Shown here: one piece after another, positions 16,217 through 24,899 of the stretch
Numbering within the stretch: position 1 is the stretch's first letter
How the letters are laid out: each line of letters begins with the position of its first letter
Translations under genes and position numbers: made by a program
Notes under the pieces: generated by a model
Told to the model about the DNA's origin: nothing
Database searches by the model: none
Seen by the model: the letters and a program-made list of their open reading frames with translations, nothing else
Origin: CAZVGZ01 sp964627605
Lineage (GTDB): Bacteria > Latescibacterota > MWCZ01 > CAZVGZ01
DNA: 64,000 bases
Assembly: GCA_964627605.1 (NCBI GenBank)
Contig: CAZVGZ010000015.1
Location: 1-64,000, forward strand
Direction: 5' to 3'

Positions 16217-17098
16217 ATGTCCAACGGTGTAGAACTTGTGCTGGATACTAGATCGGCGTTGGGAGAGGGTGCTGTCTGGTGCGCGCAAAGAGGTGTGTTG
16301 TACTGGGTGGATATTGTCGGCGAGACGGTGTACGTCTACGATCCGAAAACCGGCGAGAATAGAGGCATCAAAGTAGGGCAACCCGTGGGTACTGTTGTCG
16401 CCAGGGCGAGTGGTGGTCTGATGCTCGCGCTGCACCAAGGGTTTGCATCGCTCGATCTTGAGAGCGAAGAGGTGGTGATGATCGCCGACCCGGAGTCTGA
16501 GCTTACAGGAAACCGGTTCAACGATGGCAAATGCGATCCCGCAGGACGTTTTTGGGCAGGAACGATGCACAGTGGTGAGACCGGGGCGGCGACTGGATGC
16601 CTCTACTCGCTGGATACTGATATGTCGGTCGAGTGCAAGGAGACGTCGATTATCTGCTCAAACGGCATCGTGTGGAGTCTGGACAGCACGATCATGTACT
16701 ACATCGACACGCCTACCATGGAAGTAGCGGCGTACGACTACGACGTTCGCACAGGGGCGATAGCGAACAGGCGTGCCGTCGTCACGATAGACAAGTCCGA
16801 AGGCTCTCCTGATGGTATGACGATCGACTCAGAGGGGATGTTGTGGGTGGCGCATTGGGATGGTAGTCAGGTCGTCAGGTGGAACCCGGACAGCGGCGAA
16901 AAGATGGAGTCGATAAGTGTACCTGCGCAAAGGGTGACTTCATGCGCTTTTGGTGGATCGGGATTGGATCAGCTGTATATCACCACAGCCAGAGTCGGTT
17001 TGGACGATGATGCGTTGGAAGAGCAGCCGCTGGCTGGGGGACTTTTTGTTTCAGAGCCTGGTGTGACAGGGATTGAAGCGCCGATGTTTATGGGGTAG
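16217..17098 (+). CDS. SMP-30/gluconolactonase family sugar lactonase
   Basis: 293 residues from ATG 16217 with AGGAAC upstream. The six-bladed propeller family motifs are present: LGEGAVWCAQRGVLYWVDI with the metal-binding Glu (GEGAVW), NRFNDGKCDPAGRFWAGTM with the N-D-x-K-C-D-P signature, and GSPDGMTIDSEGMLWVAHWD with the conserved Asp. These supply the Ca/Zn site (Glu, Asn, Asp). The enzyme hydrolyses aldonolactones made by sugar dehydrogenases, which fits the nearby Gfo/Idh/MocA genes. It is followed 67 bases later by the DUF2961 gene, and the two are probably cotranscribed with the ceramidase-like gene. Confidence 0.88.
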   Translation: MSNGVELVLDTRSALGEGAVWCAQRGVLYWVDIVGETVYVYDPKTGENRGIKVGQPVGTVVARASGGLMLALHQGFASLDLESEEVVMIADPESELTGNRFNDGKCDPAGRFWAGTMHSGETGAATGCLYSLDTDMSVECKETSIICSNGIVWSLDSTIMYYIDTPTMEVAAYDYDVRTGAIANRRAVVTIDKSEGSPDGMTIDSEGMLWVAHWDGSQVVRWNPDSGEKMESISVPAQRVTSCAFGGSGLDQLYITTARVGLDDDALEEQPLAGGLFVSEPGVTGIEAPMFMG

Positions 17099-17165
17099 TG
17101 CCGAACGACAGTTGACAGCGCTTTATTGGGGAAATCTCTCTGCTGGAGTATCGGGTGTGGACGAC

Positions 17166-18242
17166 ATGAACCGGTTATGCTCGCCATTTGGCGGGCTGGC
17201 TACAGTAACAGACGCCAGAACACGCTCAATCTCTCCTGAAAACCCAACCGGCGAACCAGGAAAAGGGGCGATGGCGGTTCCCATCGTTGGCGACCCCAAC
17301 ACGCCTCATGCCCAGGCGGCGGCTGAGCTGGGAAAAGGGTGGAAAGCCAGGCCGTTTCTTCAGCCAAAGGCGGGGGAGACGGTCACGATAATGGATGTCG
17401 ACGGCCCTGGTACTATTCAGCACATCTGGTTGGCGACAGAGCCTGACTGGAAAGGGAACGGGCGGGCGTGTGTTTTGAGGTTTTACTGGGATGGCGAAGA
17501 TACACCCTCAATAGAAGTGCCCATGACGGACTTTTTCGCTGTGGGGCACGACAGGTTCGCTCCTGTCAACTCAATGCCGGTTGTGGTCAACGGCACCAGC
17601 GCACTTAACTGCTACTGGCCGATGCCGTTCCGTCGCCACGCCAGGATCACATTCACGAATGAGCTGGACGGGGAGCTTCCAGTCCTTGCTTTCCAGATAA
17701 CATACGCACAGACAGAGGTCGCACAGGACGAAGGATATTTTCACGCACAGTGGAACCGCAGTATTACAGAGCGGTCGACCCCAATCCATTCCATTCTGGA
17801 CGGCACCAAAGGTAAGGGCCACTACGTCGGGACATTTTTGGCGTGGACGCAGCTTTCCGACGGTTGGTTTGGAGAGAGTGAGATAAAGTTCTTTATGGAT
17901 GGCGACCAAGAGTACCCCACAATCGTAGGCACAGGTACTGAGGATTATTTCTGCGCGAGCTATGGGTTCCCCAAAAAATACTCGGCACCGTATGTGGGCT
18001 GCACGCTAACACACTCAGAAGACGATGGGCCGACGAAGTGGAGCCTCTACCGCTGGCATATCCCCGATCCGATTAGATTTCAGGAAGAGTTGTCGGTCAA
18101 CATTCAGGCGTTGGGATGGTTGCCTACCGGGACATATCAGCCGTTGGCGGATGACATAGCGTCGGTTGCGTACTGGTATCAGCTGGAACCGCACACTGAG
18201 TTTCCAGAATTCCCAGAACTGATGGATCGTTGGCCACGCTGA
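17166..18242 (+). CDS. DUF2961 family glycan-processing protein
   Basis: About 358 residues from ATG 17166; GTG 17157 with GGAG 8 bases upstream is a near-equal start. The domain order is that of DUF2961: SISPENPTGEPGKGAMAVP near the start, IMDVDGPGTIQHIWLATEPDW, a strand VLRFYWDGEDTPSIEVPM, DFFAVGHDRF, LNCYWPMPFRRHARITFTNE, then GTGTEDYFCASYGF and the C-terminal WSLYRWHIPDPIRFQ. Many DUF2961 proteins are now known as glycoside hydrolases (GH172, difructose anhydride or arabinofuranosidase activity). No signal peptide is seen. It sits between an SMP-30 lactonase and a ceramidase-like gene, supporting a role in sugar release. Confidence 0.85.
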   Translation: MNRLCSPFGGLATVTDARTRSISPENPTGEPGKGAMAVPIVGDPNTPHAQAAAELGKGWKARPFLQPKAGETVTIMDVDGPGTIQHIWLATEPDWKGNGRACVLRFYWDGEDTPSIEVPMTDFFAVGHDRFAPVNSMPVVVNGTSALNCYWPMPFRRHARITFTNELDGELPVLAFQITYAQTEVAQDEGYFHAQWNRSITERSTPIHSILDGTKGKGHYVGTFLAWTQLSDGWFGESEIKFFMDGDQEYPTIVGTGTEDYFCASYGFPKKYSAPYVGCTLTHSEDDGPTKWSLYRWHIPDPIRFQEELSVNIQALGWLPTGTYQPLADDIASVAYWYQLEPHTEFPEFPELMDRWPR

Positions 18243-18292
18243 TTGTGGCGCAGACAATCAAGAATACCGGATTTGACGAAAGGCGCTATGAA

Positions 18293-19681
18293 ATGAGTAG
18301 TTCGCCACTTTTGGCAGGCGTCTCTAAAGCGGACATTACGCCCAAACTTGGAACTCATCTGTCGGGATCAGTTGCCGACTTTCGCCCAGCGCTGGAGATT
18401 GGCGACCCGCTTTTTGCTCGTGCGTTGGTACTTGAGGCCGGAGATCAGAAGCTCTGCATGGTTGTCGCCGATCTGACGATAATCACCAAAGAGCGCACCG
18501 ATCCCATCAGAAGACGGATCGCTGATGCCCTTTCCATCAGTACCGATGCGGTGATGATTCACGCGACGCAGACGCACTCTGCACCCTCCATTGGCTGTTT
18601 TATTCTGAGTGAGGAGTTTCCTGGAATCGCTCCTGAGATTGAGTGGCTCAAAGGCAGCGAGTCGGACTACAACGCTTTGATTGAGGAGTGTCTGGTTGAG
18701 ACCGCAATTGAGGCGTCGAAAAACACCAAGAGAGTTGATATTGGTGCGGGAAGCGCGGTTGAAGGTCGGTGGGCTTTCAACAGGAGGGCGGTGAAGCGTG
18801 ATGGGAGCGTGTTTATGCCGTGGCGCACTGTGAGCAGTGAGTTGGGGATGCAGGGCGTGTTGTATATGGAGGGGCCCATCGACCCGGAGCTTGGCGTCGT
18901 TGCTCTGAAGGATGAGTCTGGCGATCCGTTGTCGATCATCACAAACTACACCTGCCACCCTGTCCATGTGTTTCCTAAGCAGATCGTGTCTGCGGACTGG
19001 CCTGGTGCGCTTGCAGACAGTGTTCAGGAGTGGAGCGGTGACTCGTGCATTCCCATCGTTACCAACGGAGCATGCGGCGACGTAAACCCGTGGCCGACGT
19101 TTGATCCCGATTACGTCGAAGACCACAACGTCATGGGGGCGTCGCTCTCTGAGATGGCTCAAAAAGTATATAACACGCTCGAATACACTGGCGATGTCAC
19201 ACTTGGATATGACACTCATACACTCGACATCCCGCTGCGGGAGATAGACCCACAAGCGCTTGCAGAGGCTAGGGCAATAGTGAACGTCACGCCTGATCCA
19301 CCATGGAACGAACAAAGAACTAGCGTTGATCTAAAGTGGGTAATGTCTGCCGGTTTGGTGGATCTGGCGAACCTCAAAGAGCGGCAATCGACCGACGGAT
19401 ATGAGATACAGATTTTCCGCATCGGCGATGTGGCGCTGGTGGGTCTGCCTGGCGAGCCGTTTGCCGAGGGCGGCTTGAGGATCAAGCTCGATTCGCCCAC
19501 GCCCCATACCTACATAGTCCATGACGTAAACCAGTATGTCGGGTACCTCCCTACAAAAAGAGCGTTCCCCAGGGGTGGGCACGAATGTACCACAGGCAAC
19601 TGGTCGCGGTTGGTTCCCGAAGCGCTTGATACAGTGGTTGAGAAATCTGTAGAGATGCTGCACGGGCTGTTTGATCGCTAG
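18293..19681 (+). CDS. Neutral/alkaline ceramidase-like protein
   Basis: 462 residues from ATG 18293; GAAAGG lies 9 bases upstream. It begins with LLAGVSKADITPKLG, the family's ADITPxxG opening, and continues with ARALVLEAGDQKLCMVVADL, VMIHATQTHSAPSIG (the THTHxxP-type zinc motif, here T-Q-T-H-S-A-P), IITNYTCHPVHV with the second zinc His, and FTNGACGDVNP-like VTNGACGDVNPW. The C-terminal half carries RIGDVALVGLPGEPFAEGG and YVGYLPTKRAFPRGGHE. In these genomes the family is abundant and usually not secreted; lipid amidase activity is not proven. The gene precedes a Gfo/Idh/MocA dehydrogenase by 78 bases. Confidence 0.85.
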   Translation: MSSSPLLAGVSKADITPKLGTHLSGSVADFRPALEIGDPLFARALVLEAGDQKLCMVVADLTIITKERTDPIRRRIADALSISTDAVMIHATQTHSAPSIGCFILSEEFPGIAPEIEWLKGSESDYNALIEECLVETAIEASKNTKRVDIGAGSAVEGRWAFNRRAVKRDGSVFMPWRTVSSELGMQGVLYMEGPIDPELGVVALKDESGDPLSIITNYTCHPVHVFPKQIVSADWPGALADSVQEWSGDSCIPIVTNGACGDVNPWPTFDPDYVEDHNVMGASLSEMAQKVYNTLEYTGDVTLGYDTHTLDIPLREIDPQALAEARAIVNVTPDPPWNEQRTSVDLKWVMSAGLVDLANLKERQSTDGYEIQIFRIGDVALVGLPGEPFAEGGLRIKLDSPTPHTYIVHDVNQYVGYLPTKRAFPRGGHECTTGNWSRLVPEALDTVVEKSVEMLHGLFDR

Positions 19682-19759
19682 GTCAGGATTGTCGATGGCG
19701 CGAGGTATTTTGACAAGCCGTACTTGTTGGACACTGAAGATTGAAAAGGGACGGATGAC

Positions 19760-20842
19760 ATGGCGCTCAAGATGATTCAGATAGGTACTGGTGGGCATGG
19801 TTACGGATGGTGCAGGTCGTTTCTGCCGCCGAATGTTGAAGACGGCCTGATTGAAGTAGTCGCTGCGGTGGACACCAACCCAGATGTGTTAATAAATGCC
19901 AAAGAGGGTTTGGGGCTGCCAGAAGACAGGCTCTATACCGATGTTGGTCGTGCGATGTCGGAGAATGAGGCGGATTTTTGCACGATTGTGGTTCCGCCTT
20001 GGGCCCATGAGGAGGTGGCCAACGCCGCTGTCGCCCACAATCTCCACATCCTCTCAGAGAAACCGATTGCCGATACTCTGGAAGCGTCTTGTCGGATCGC
20101 AGACAGCGTTCAGCAGGCTGGACTGAAAATGGGCGTGACCATGAGTCACAGGTACGACCAGGACAAGTGGTCACTTAGGGATCAGATAAGGAACGGTGGT
20201 CACGGCGATCTGGACTACCTGATGCTGAGATTCACCAATGACAACCGCAAATACGGGAGTTGGGGCGCGTTTAGGCATGAGATCAAAGACAGCCTGATGG
20301 TCGAAGGAGCGGTGCATCAGTTGGATTTTATGGCTGATCTGTGCGGATCAAAATGCCAGACGCTATTCGCTCAGACATGGAACCCCAAATGGGGAGAGTT
20401 CAAGGGTGACTCGCAGGGGCTGGTGATGATGCGGCTTGAGAACGGTACGAGGGCGGTATATGAAGGGGCGAAGACGAACGCCGCTGGCTTTAACGGATGG
20501 GGTCGAGACTATGTACGCGCTGAGTGCGAAAAGAGCACTCTGATACTGGACAAACGTCATCTGGAGTATCATCCGCATCAGCCGGAATCGGCAACGCAGA
20601 ACGCCCACGAGGGTTCTGGGACTGAGATCCCGCTGTTGGAGCAGGATAAATGGTCGATCGCCTGGCTTGTTGAGCAGTTCGCACACTGGCTTAACGGCGG
20701 TCCGCCGATGGAAACCAACGTGGAAGACAACCTTCAGTCTGTCGCGTTGGTGTTTGCGGCGATTGAGAGCAGCAAGACCGGGCAGCCCGTGGATGTTCAG
20801 GAGTTCTTAACAAAAACCCGTCAAGAGGTGGTGTCGCCTTGA
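19760..20842 (+). CDS. Gfo/Idh/MocA family oxidoreductase
   Basis: 360 residues from ATG 19760 after GGGACGG. The Rossmann start is slightly unusual, MIQIGTGGHGYGW, with the G-x-G-x-x-G fingerprint, followed by VVAAVDTNP for the second strand acid. The EKP motif is present (HILSEKPIADTLE) and the domain-two helix carries MVEGAVHQLDFMADLCG, where the catalytic His of the family lies. The cofactor should be NAD(P) and the substrate a sugar, inositol or glycoside. It is the last gene in the SMP-30, DUF2961, ceramidase-like run and converges with the histidine-phosphatase remnant 13 bases downstream. Confidence 0.88.
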   Translation: MALKMIQIGTGGHGYGWCRSFLPPNVEDGLIEVVAAVDTNPDVLINAKEGLGLPEDRLYTDVGRAMSENEADFCTIVVPPWAHEEVANAAVAHNLHILSEKPIADTLEASCRIADSVQQAGLKMGVTMSHRYDQDKWSLRDQIRNGGHGDLDYLMLRFTNDNRKYGSWGAFRHEIKDSLMVEGAVHQLDFMADLCGSKCQTLFAQTWNPKWGEFKGDSQGLVMMRLENGTRAVYEGAKTNAAGFNGWGRDYVRAECEKSTLILDKRHLEYHPHQPESATQNAHEGSGTEIPLLEQDKWSIAWLVEQFAHWLNGGPPMETNVEDNLQSVALVFAAIESSKTGQPVDVQEFLTKTRQEVVSP

Positions 20843-20855
20843 CGCCTGTCGATCG

Positions 20856-21535
20856 TCAGCTCCAAAACTGGGGAGGTTGGTGGGACAGATCGTTTACGTA
20901 CCACAGTTTGGTTGAGAACGCGTCGGCTGAAAACTGCGAGGCGCGCATGGTCTCCAAAGTCAGCCTGCTGATGCAGCAGTTACCCTGTGAAATGGCCACC
21001 GTTCCGTTCAGTGGTGTTCCTAAAAGAACGCCGATCAGCATTGCACCGAAAGTACCGTGACTTACCGCCGCGACGACTTCGCCAGTGCCGCCGAACTCCT
21101 GGCGAAACCATCCCGCCGCTTTCAGTGCGTGGCCGTAGCCCAAGGCGGTGTCTTCTTCGACCTGTGGCCACCAGGGGCCGTCAGGCATCTCGTCATTTAT
21201 AGCCACGCCGTGGAAATTCTTTACTATGTCGGCGACGAGCAGGCTCTCTGGTTCGGGACCGCATGTTTCGTGGATATGCGGATACACCTCAATTGGTAGG
21301 CCCAGGCTTTCCCTGATATTTTCTGCGGTCTCTAGCGCCCTTAAATTGGGCTGGAGATCAAGCGCGTTACAGGACCCTTGTGGGGACGAGGGCTGGCGTT
21401 TGGTATCTCCAGACCGGCGAGCGACAGGCCGGTGAGTCGACCCTGTTCGTGGCCGAGATCGGTGAGTGCGGGATCTGGATCGCTAGCGCCTAGATTACCT
21501 ACCGACTGACCGTGGCGAACTATGTACAGATCCAT
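20856..21535 (-). pseudogene. Histidine phosphatase (phosphoglycerate-mutase-like) broken by a one-base frameshift
   Basis: The N-terminal part (21341-21535) has MDLYIVRHGQSVGN, the catalytic RHG motif, then LTDLGHEQGRLTG, and stops at TAA just after LISSPI. The other part (20856 to about 21340) resumes in the next frame with LRALETAENIRESLGLP and ends with VVAAVSHGTFGAMLIG, which holds the second catalytic His. Adding one T in the short run at 21343-21345 (AAA on the plus strand) would restore ISSPILRALETAENI, the exact family sequence. The rebuilt protein has about 226 residues, a normal length with all catalytic residues. Either a recent inactivation or a homopolymer error in the assembly; programmed slippage is unlikely on such a short run. 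Confidence 0.8.
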
Positions 21536-21601
21536 ATATGCTCCATACGCGTGAGTTTTGACCGGTTGGTGTGCGTTTCGCCAAAATATAGGTAGAACTC
21601 C

Positions 21602-22747
21602 ATGATCAACATCGGTATCGCAGGTTGCCGCCGAGGTGCGTCGTTCGCGACGTCACTCAATGAAGCGGGGTTCAAGCTCCATGCACTGATGGACCCCAAG
21701 CCAGACGCTATGGATGGGATGGGTGATGCCCAGGGTGTGAGCCACTCTCACCGCTTTACAGAGTTTGGCGATCTGCTGGTATCAGGCGTAGAGGCTGTGA
21801 TTGTCGCTTCTCCAATGCCGTTTCACGCCCCTCAAGCTGTTTCCGCGCTTGATCTGGGCGTTCATGTTCTTTCTGAAGTGACTGCTGCGACCTCAATCAA
21901 CCAGTGCGTGGAGCTCCGTCAGGCTGCACGACGCTCAGACGCTAACTACATGATGGCCGAAAACTGCTGCTACTTCAAAGAGGTGCAGATGGTAGCGGCG
22001 ATGGTTAGCGCCGGAATTTTTGGGGATGTGTACTACGCCGAGGGGCAGTATCTCCACGCAGTACCCGAGCTCATATTCCCGAAGGATGGATCGGTAAGTT
22101 GGCGGGAGAAGTGGCAGATGGGCCGCCGTGGATTGACGTATCCAACGCACTCGTTGGGACCGGTGATTACCTGGTTGGGAGGGCGGGTGGTGTCGCTCAG
22201 TTCGAGGGGTACTGGAGCGAGAACCTGGCCCCAAGTTGGTGGCGATAATACCGCTGTGATGTTGTGCCAGACTGAAAGCGGGGCGTTGGCGTCGATAAGG
22301 CAGGATTTTCAATCGCACCGACCTGCTGGCCACTACTATCAGCTACAGGGCACGAGAGGGTGCTACGAATCGCCAAAGGGTTTTGGTGATACGCACAAAA
22401 TATCGTTGGTAGATGCGCCAGATGGTGGTGAAAACAGTTGGAGACCCCTGTCTGATTTCGAGGGTGAATTTCTGCCTCGATTGTGGAAGGAGAGCGAGAA
22501 CGAGACGTCGCATGCTGGTCACGGCGGTGCCGATTTTCTTGTGTTGAACGAGTTCGCCAAAACCGTTCGCGGTGAAACAGAATCGCCGGTGGATGTCTAC
22601 ACCGCCATAGATTGGACAATGACCGCCCTAATCTCTGAATTGAGCTCAGAACAGGGCGGTGAGCCTATCTCAGTGCCGAACTCCCGCAATGACGAGCTCG
22701 ATATAGCAGCCGCCAACGAGCGGGAATCGGGCCGTGACGACAGCTAG
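21602..22747 (+). CDS. Gfo/Idh/MocA family oxidoreductase, divergent type
   Basis: 381 residues from ATG 21602. It opens with INIGIAGCRRGASF, a variant Rossmann loop in which the usual GxGxxG is GCRRGAS. AVIVASPMPFHAPQAVSAL follows, then LGVHVLSEVTAATSINQC, where the usual EKP lysine position reads SEVTAA; losing the EKP lysine is common in a large subgroup of this family. YYAEGQYLHAVPE and GRRGLTYPTHSLGPVITWLGG give the substrate domain, with the H-S-L-G-P-V pattern seen in this subgroup. Its last codon overlaps the convergent lipoprotein gene: CTAG at 22744-22747 supplies the stop on both strands. The loss of the lysine makes the reaction less certain. Confidence 0.82.
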   Translation: MINIGIAGCRRGASFATSLNEAGFKLHALMDPKPDAMDGMGDAQGVSHSHRFTEFGDLLVSGVEAVIVASPMPFHAPQAVSALDLGVHVLSEVTAATSINQCVELRQAARRSDANYMMAENCCYFKEVQMVAAMVSAGIFGDVYYAEGQYLHAVPELIFPKDGSVSWREKWQMGRRGLTYPTHSLGPVITWLGGRVVSLSSRGTGARTWPQVGGDNTAVMLCQTESGALASIRQDFQSHRPAGHYYQLQGTRGCYESPKGFGDTHKISLVDAPDGGENSWRPLSDFEGEFLPRLWKESENETSHAGHGGADFLVLNEFAKTVRGETESPVDVYTAIDWTMTALISELSSEQGGEPISVPNSRNDELDIAAANERESGRDDS

Positions 22748-23067
22748 TCCTGAACAGGCAGACGCGCAGAATCTGAGGCTGCGTGCTCTGGCGGTTCAGG
22801 GGTGTTGAACGTTTGTAGATATCTGACCACTCCTGCTGTTGCGGCTGAATCTAGCCCCGATTTCGGTGCCATCCGATGGACGACTGATCGCCACTCAGTG
22901 TCTGAGTGTTTTGCTGGCGAGTGAGGCGGGTGGCAGCGGGTCCCGCATTTGAGCTTGTAGACCTCCTGGTCGATCATTTCCGATAGGGGTCTCATCGCCA
23001 GACAGCCTGCCACCAGCGCCATCCATGCCAATGCCGCTACCGCTGCCACAGGTCTGTGCCGCTTCAT
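22744..23067 (-). CDS. Small lipoprotein with a CX3CH haem-like motif
   Basis: 107 residues from ATG 23067, whose start lies 2 bases after the porin stop, so it is coupled to the porin. The N-terminus is a lipoprotein signal: VAALAWMALVAGC with Cys as the lipidated residue. The mature part has VYKLKCGTRCHPPHSPAKHS followed by WRSVVHRMAPKSGL and a helix VVRYLQTF. This is the pattern of small periplasmic c-type cytochromes (KCAACHxxP...W..VV.RM), with the distal Met ligand in RMAP. The haem site reads C-GTR-C-H, one residue longer than CXXCH. A haem could still be attached, as some CX3CH sites are used. It looks to be part of the iron regulon through the operator upstream of the porin. Confidence 0.65.
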   Translation of the reverse strand: MKRHRPVAAVAALAWMALVAGCLAMRPLSEMIDQEVYKLKCGTRCHPPHSPAKHSDTEWRSVVHRMAPKSGLDSAATAGVVRYLQTFNTPEPPEHAASDSARLPVQD

Positions 23068-23069
23068 CA

Positions 23070-24062
23070 CTACCACTTGACCGCTGTCTGAAGCCATATC
23101 TCGTCGTTTTTCTTGTCGCCACTGCGCAGGTCATACTCACCTTTGATCGCAACGCTCGACGCGGGGTAGTAGGTCAACCCTAGAGCGAGCTGGTCGCGGT
23201 CTTTCCAGTCGGATAGCTGACCGAATCTCACTGTCGGCCTCAACTGCGGCGTAACCGCATAGCTCAACTGCGCGAAGAACCCGGAGCCTTTGATGTCCTC
23301 TGTGGCTGTCGTGTCTGGCTCTTGAACAAACGAATCGAATTCGCCATAGAACTCAGCTGCGCCCAAAACTGCTCTCAGATGCGCGCCAAACATTGTCAGG
23401 TTGTAGTTGTCGTCTTCATCCCACTTTCCCGTGGAGACCGATGCGCCTAAGGATATCCGGTTCATCAACACCGCTTCCAAGCGCCCTCCGATGGTTTTGC
23501 TTGCGTTGTTGTCCCTGTATTGGCGTGATCCGCGAATGTTTCCTGGGGCGGAGTTGCCTAGCCCGTTTATTAGATACAGATCGTAGCCCAACGACAGCGC
23601 TGGCGTCACAGCAGTAAGGCCGTAGACGTCTACACCGACGTCTTTCCACGCGCTAACACCGATCTCTCTGGCTACATCGGGGCGGGTGACGAGATGGTTT
23701 GAGAGCGGCTCGTGGAAATCGTCAAACCGGTTGAACGGTGTTAGGATAGCGCCTATTTTGATGGCCGCAAAACGGTGGACATGAAAATCGAGATAGGCCT
23801 GTTCGACGAAGACGTTGTCCCCTTTGCCGCCGTGCTCAAGCTCGAATTCGCCGTAGTAGAAGATTTTCGGGTGTACCTGTCCTACAAAATAGACCGCCAG
23901 ATAATGGATATCAAACGTCCTGTCGGCAAAATCGTCACCAGAGGCTTTGAACTCGGTATAGAGATAGCCTCCGATGGTCGGCGCATATGAACCCTCGGCC
24001 CTCGTCGTGCCAACTGCGACAGCAACCAAAGCCAGTGCGGCAAGCAAAACTGTTCCAATCAT
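23070..24062 (-). CDS. Outer-membrane porin (phosphate-selective-porin-like beta-barrel)
   Basis: 330 residues from ATG 24062, with GGAGG upstream. A signal peptide (LLAALALVAVAVGTTRA) precedes alternating beta-strands: IGGYLYTEFKASGD, FDIHYLAVYFVGQVHPKIFYYGEFELE, VEQAYLDFHV, IKIGAILTPFNRFDD, and a C-terminal EIWLQTAVKW that ends in an aromatic residue, the outer-membrane barrel sorting signal. PIGAxLTPFN and FVEQAY patterns match the OprO/OprP-type porin superfamily. The same palindrome found before feoB lies about 95-120 bases upstream, suggesting an iron-regulated channel. The following small lipoprotein is coupled to it. Substrate is unknown; ferrous iron or a small chelate is a guess from the regulation. 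Confidence 0.8.
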   Translation of the reverse strand: MIGTVLLAALALVAVAVGTTRAEGSYAPTIGGYLYTEFKASGDDFADRTFDIHYLAVYFVGQVHPKIFYYGEFELEHGGKGDNVFVEQAYLDFHVHRFAAIKIGAILTPFNRFDDFHEPLSNHLVTRPDVAREIGVSAWKDVGVDVYGLTAVTPALSLGYDLYLINGLGNSAPGNIRGSRQYRDNNASKTIGGRLEAVLMNRISLGASVSTGKWDEDDNYNLTMFGAHLRAVLGAAEFYGEFDSFVQEPDTTATEDIKGSGFFAQLSYAVTPQLRPTVRFGQLSDWKDRDQLALGLTYYPASSVAIKGEYDLRSGDKKNDEIWLQTAVKW

Positions 24063-24155
24063 GTCTGTAACCTCCCGGGCGGTGTGTAAGATGAAAGAGA
24101 AGCAATCTGTGCCACCGTAGTCCTGTTACTGTTGTCCTGTTGGCCCAGAGCTAGT

Positions 24156-24180
24156 GCCATTGAGACTCATTCTCAATGGC
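24156..24180. promoter_or_regulatory. Fur/DtxR-type operator in front of the porin gene
   Basis: GCCATTGAGA and TCTCAATGGC form a perfect 10-base inverted repeat with a 5-base spacer. The core, read on the minus strand, is ATTGAGAATGAGTCTCAAT, identical over 19 bases to the site before feoB at 27327-27345. It resembles Fur boxes (GAGAAT-n-ATTCTC type). Position and direction suit control of the minus-strand porin starting at 24062. Confidence 0.75.
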
Positions 24181-24185
24181 CATGC

Positions 24186-24217
24186 AAAAAAGCGCTCTAT
24201 TGCTCTATCGGAGCGCT
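24186..24217 (-). terminator. Rho-independent terminator of the feo operon
   Basis: On the minus strand AGCGCTC and GAGCGCT (plus-strand 24191-24197 and 24211-24217) form a 7-base stem around a 13-base loop, followed by six T residues. It overlaps the regulator's stop codon and lies between it and the porin operator. Confidence 0.75.
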
Positions 24218-24899
24218 AGGTGTCTCCATAGGTTCTTCTAACATAGATGTCGTCGGCCACCCTGGCCTCTATCGCCAACTCGGTTTCGCCGAACAGTATT
24301 ACGAATGCTGGTTTTTTCTGGTGGAGATGGATTGTCGTCCCTGGAACGACGCCCATCGCTGCTAACCTATCGAGTCTGGCATGGGTTTGTGGGCGGATGA
24401 AGATGATGCGAACAGTTGCACCGGGGTTGACGCTCGATAGCTGCTGAACCAATGGCTCCACAGAGTGGTCTGATGATGTGCAGCACAGGCCCAGCGGAAT
24501 CGGCCTACCGTGGGGACAGTTGCGTGGGTGGCCCAAAAACGTGCAGATATGTTCGATCACGTCCGGCCTTAAAAAATGCTCCACATCGCACGCCTGTGAT
24601 GCCGCTGCGGAGGGCGGGACGCCAATCACTTCCTCCAACAGCACCTCTGCTAGACGGTGCCTGCGGACCAACGACTCGGTCAGTATCCGCCCCTCGTCTG
24701 TGAGCGAGACCGAACCTGCGTCACCATCTTCCAGAAAACCTGAGTTCTTCAGCAGTTCGATGGTGAGGTCCGCGTCGCTGAACCCTTCGTGGAGCGACTC
24801 GACAGTCGAGGAACCGCCGTCTTCACCGGCTATCCATACGACGATGAGCAGATGGTCGCCGCCGACGGCTGTGGGTTGATTCGCTTCAGTTTCCGACAT
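24216..24899 (-). CDS. DtxR-family metal-dependent regulator with C-terminal FeoA domain
   Basis: 227 residues from ATG 24899, whose first bases lie within the zinc-ribbon gene. Residues about 15-75 form a winged-helix DNA-binding domain (DADLTIELLKNSGFLEDGDA, then VSLTDEGRILTESLVRRHRL). The dimerisation and metal domain has RRHRLAEVLLEEVIGV, ACDVEHFLRPDVIEHI with Cys-x2-Glu-His, and LGHPRNCPHGRPIPLG, the family hallmark. The last 70 residues are an SH3-like FeoA domain (VRIIFIRPQTHARLDRLAAMGVVPG). It should bind Fe2+ or Mn2+ and repress metal uptake. No free-standing feoA is present; its domain is supplied here. It is the last gene of the feoB operon. Confidence 0.88.
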   Translation of the reverse strand: MSETEANQPTAVGGDHLLIVVWIAGEDGGSSTVESLHEGFSDADLTIELLKNSGFLEDGDAGSVSLTDEGRILTESLVRRHRLAEVLLEEVIGVPPSAAASQACDVEHFLRPDVIEHICTFLGHPRNCPHGRPIPLGLCCTSSDHSVEPLVQQLSSVNPGATVRIIFIRPQTHARLDRLAAMGVVPGTTIHLHQKKPAFVILFGETELAIEARVADDIYVRRTYGDT

